This document shows positions 5,890-5,902 of a DNA stretch of 5,902 nt, one piece after another. The notes beneath the pieces were generated by a model that saw only the letters and a program-made list of their open reading frames with translations, had not been told where the DNA came from and ran no database searches. The DNA is from Hyphomicrobiales bacterium (GTDB lineage Bacteria; Pseudomonadota; Alphaproteobacteria; Rhizobiales; Aestuariivirgaceae), in NCBI GenBank assembly GCA_027051995.1, contig JALUFY010000062.1, forward strand, positions 1-5,902, in the 5' to 3' direction. Each line of letters begins with the position of its first letter. Within the stretch, counting starts at the first letter, position 1. The position numbers and the translations under genes were made by a program.

Positions 5890-5900
5890 GGCTGCGGCAA
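5872..5900 (-). promoter_or_regulatory. Weak promoter candidate for norQD
   Basis: On the minus strand TTGCCG (5900-5895) and GATTAT (5877-5872) are 17 bases apart, and a further TATTAT overlaps downstream (5874-5869). The -10-like sequence lies in the loop of the interrupted palindrome at 5851-5889. A secondary promoter for norQDEF is possible, but in the best-known nor operons the main promoter precedes norC, so this may be incidental. Confidence 0.2.
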
Positions 5901-5902
5901 GA

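Noticed and set aside
5818..5902. FNR/NNR (NnrR) box in front of norQ
   Set aside because: No TTG-N8-CAA arrangement is present on either strand; the operon's NO-responsive site, if any, is expected before norC outside the window.

Overview
The window is GC-rich outside one intergenic patch. Its gene content and codon usage fit a proteobacterium, most likely an alphaproteobacterium able to denitrify or detoxify nitric oxide. That placement is inferred from gene families and operon order, because the window holds no phylogenetic marker gene.

Layout. Positions 1-131 (+) are the 3' end of a multi-pass membrane protein resembling the TSUP (TauE/SafE) family. Positions 205-1341 (+) encode a complete protein with the architecture of a prokaryotic ionotropic glutamate receptor (GluR0 type): a periplasmic ligand-binding domain split by a two-helix potassium-channel pore with an intact TVGYGD filter. 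Positions 1342-1989 form a convergent, gene-free gap. It holds a 146-bp composite element bounded by two inverted, diverged copies of a 30-bp hairpin repeat, then a strongly AT-rich tract, then a GC-rich structured segment ending in a stem plus T-run. The last part is a candidate small RNA with its own terminator, read on +.

Positions 5817-1990 (-) are four co-directional genes in the order norQ, norD, norE, norF. This matches the distal part of the norCBQDEF nitric oxide reductase operon of Paracoccus. NorQ (MoxR-type AAA+ ATPase) and NorD (von Willebrand A protein with a complete MIDAS motif) are the known activation pair for the NO reductase, thought to help insert the non-haem iron of NorB. 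NorE (subunit III-like) and NorF (subunit IV-like) are membrane accessory proteins. The catalytic norC and norB are not in the window and would be expected beyond position 5902, upstream on the minus strand.

Start choices. Ribosome-binding sites favour shorter starts than the longest open frames for norD (4961 rather than 4985) and norE (2899 rather than 2947). The norF ribosome-binding site overlaps the norE stop codon, which suggests translational coupling.

Most of the window is recognisable biology. The parts most worth a second look are the GluR0-like channel beside a nor operon, the structured convergent gap, and the interrupted palindrome upstream of norQ.
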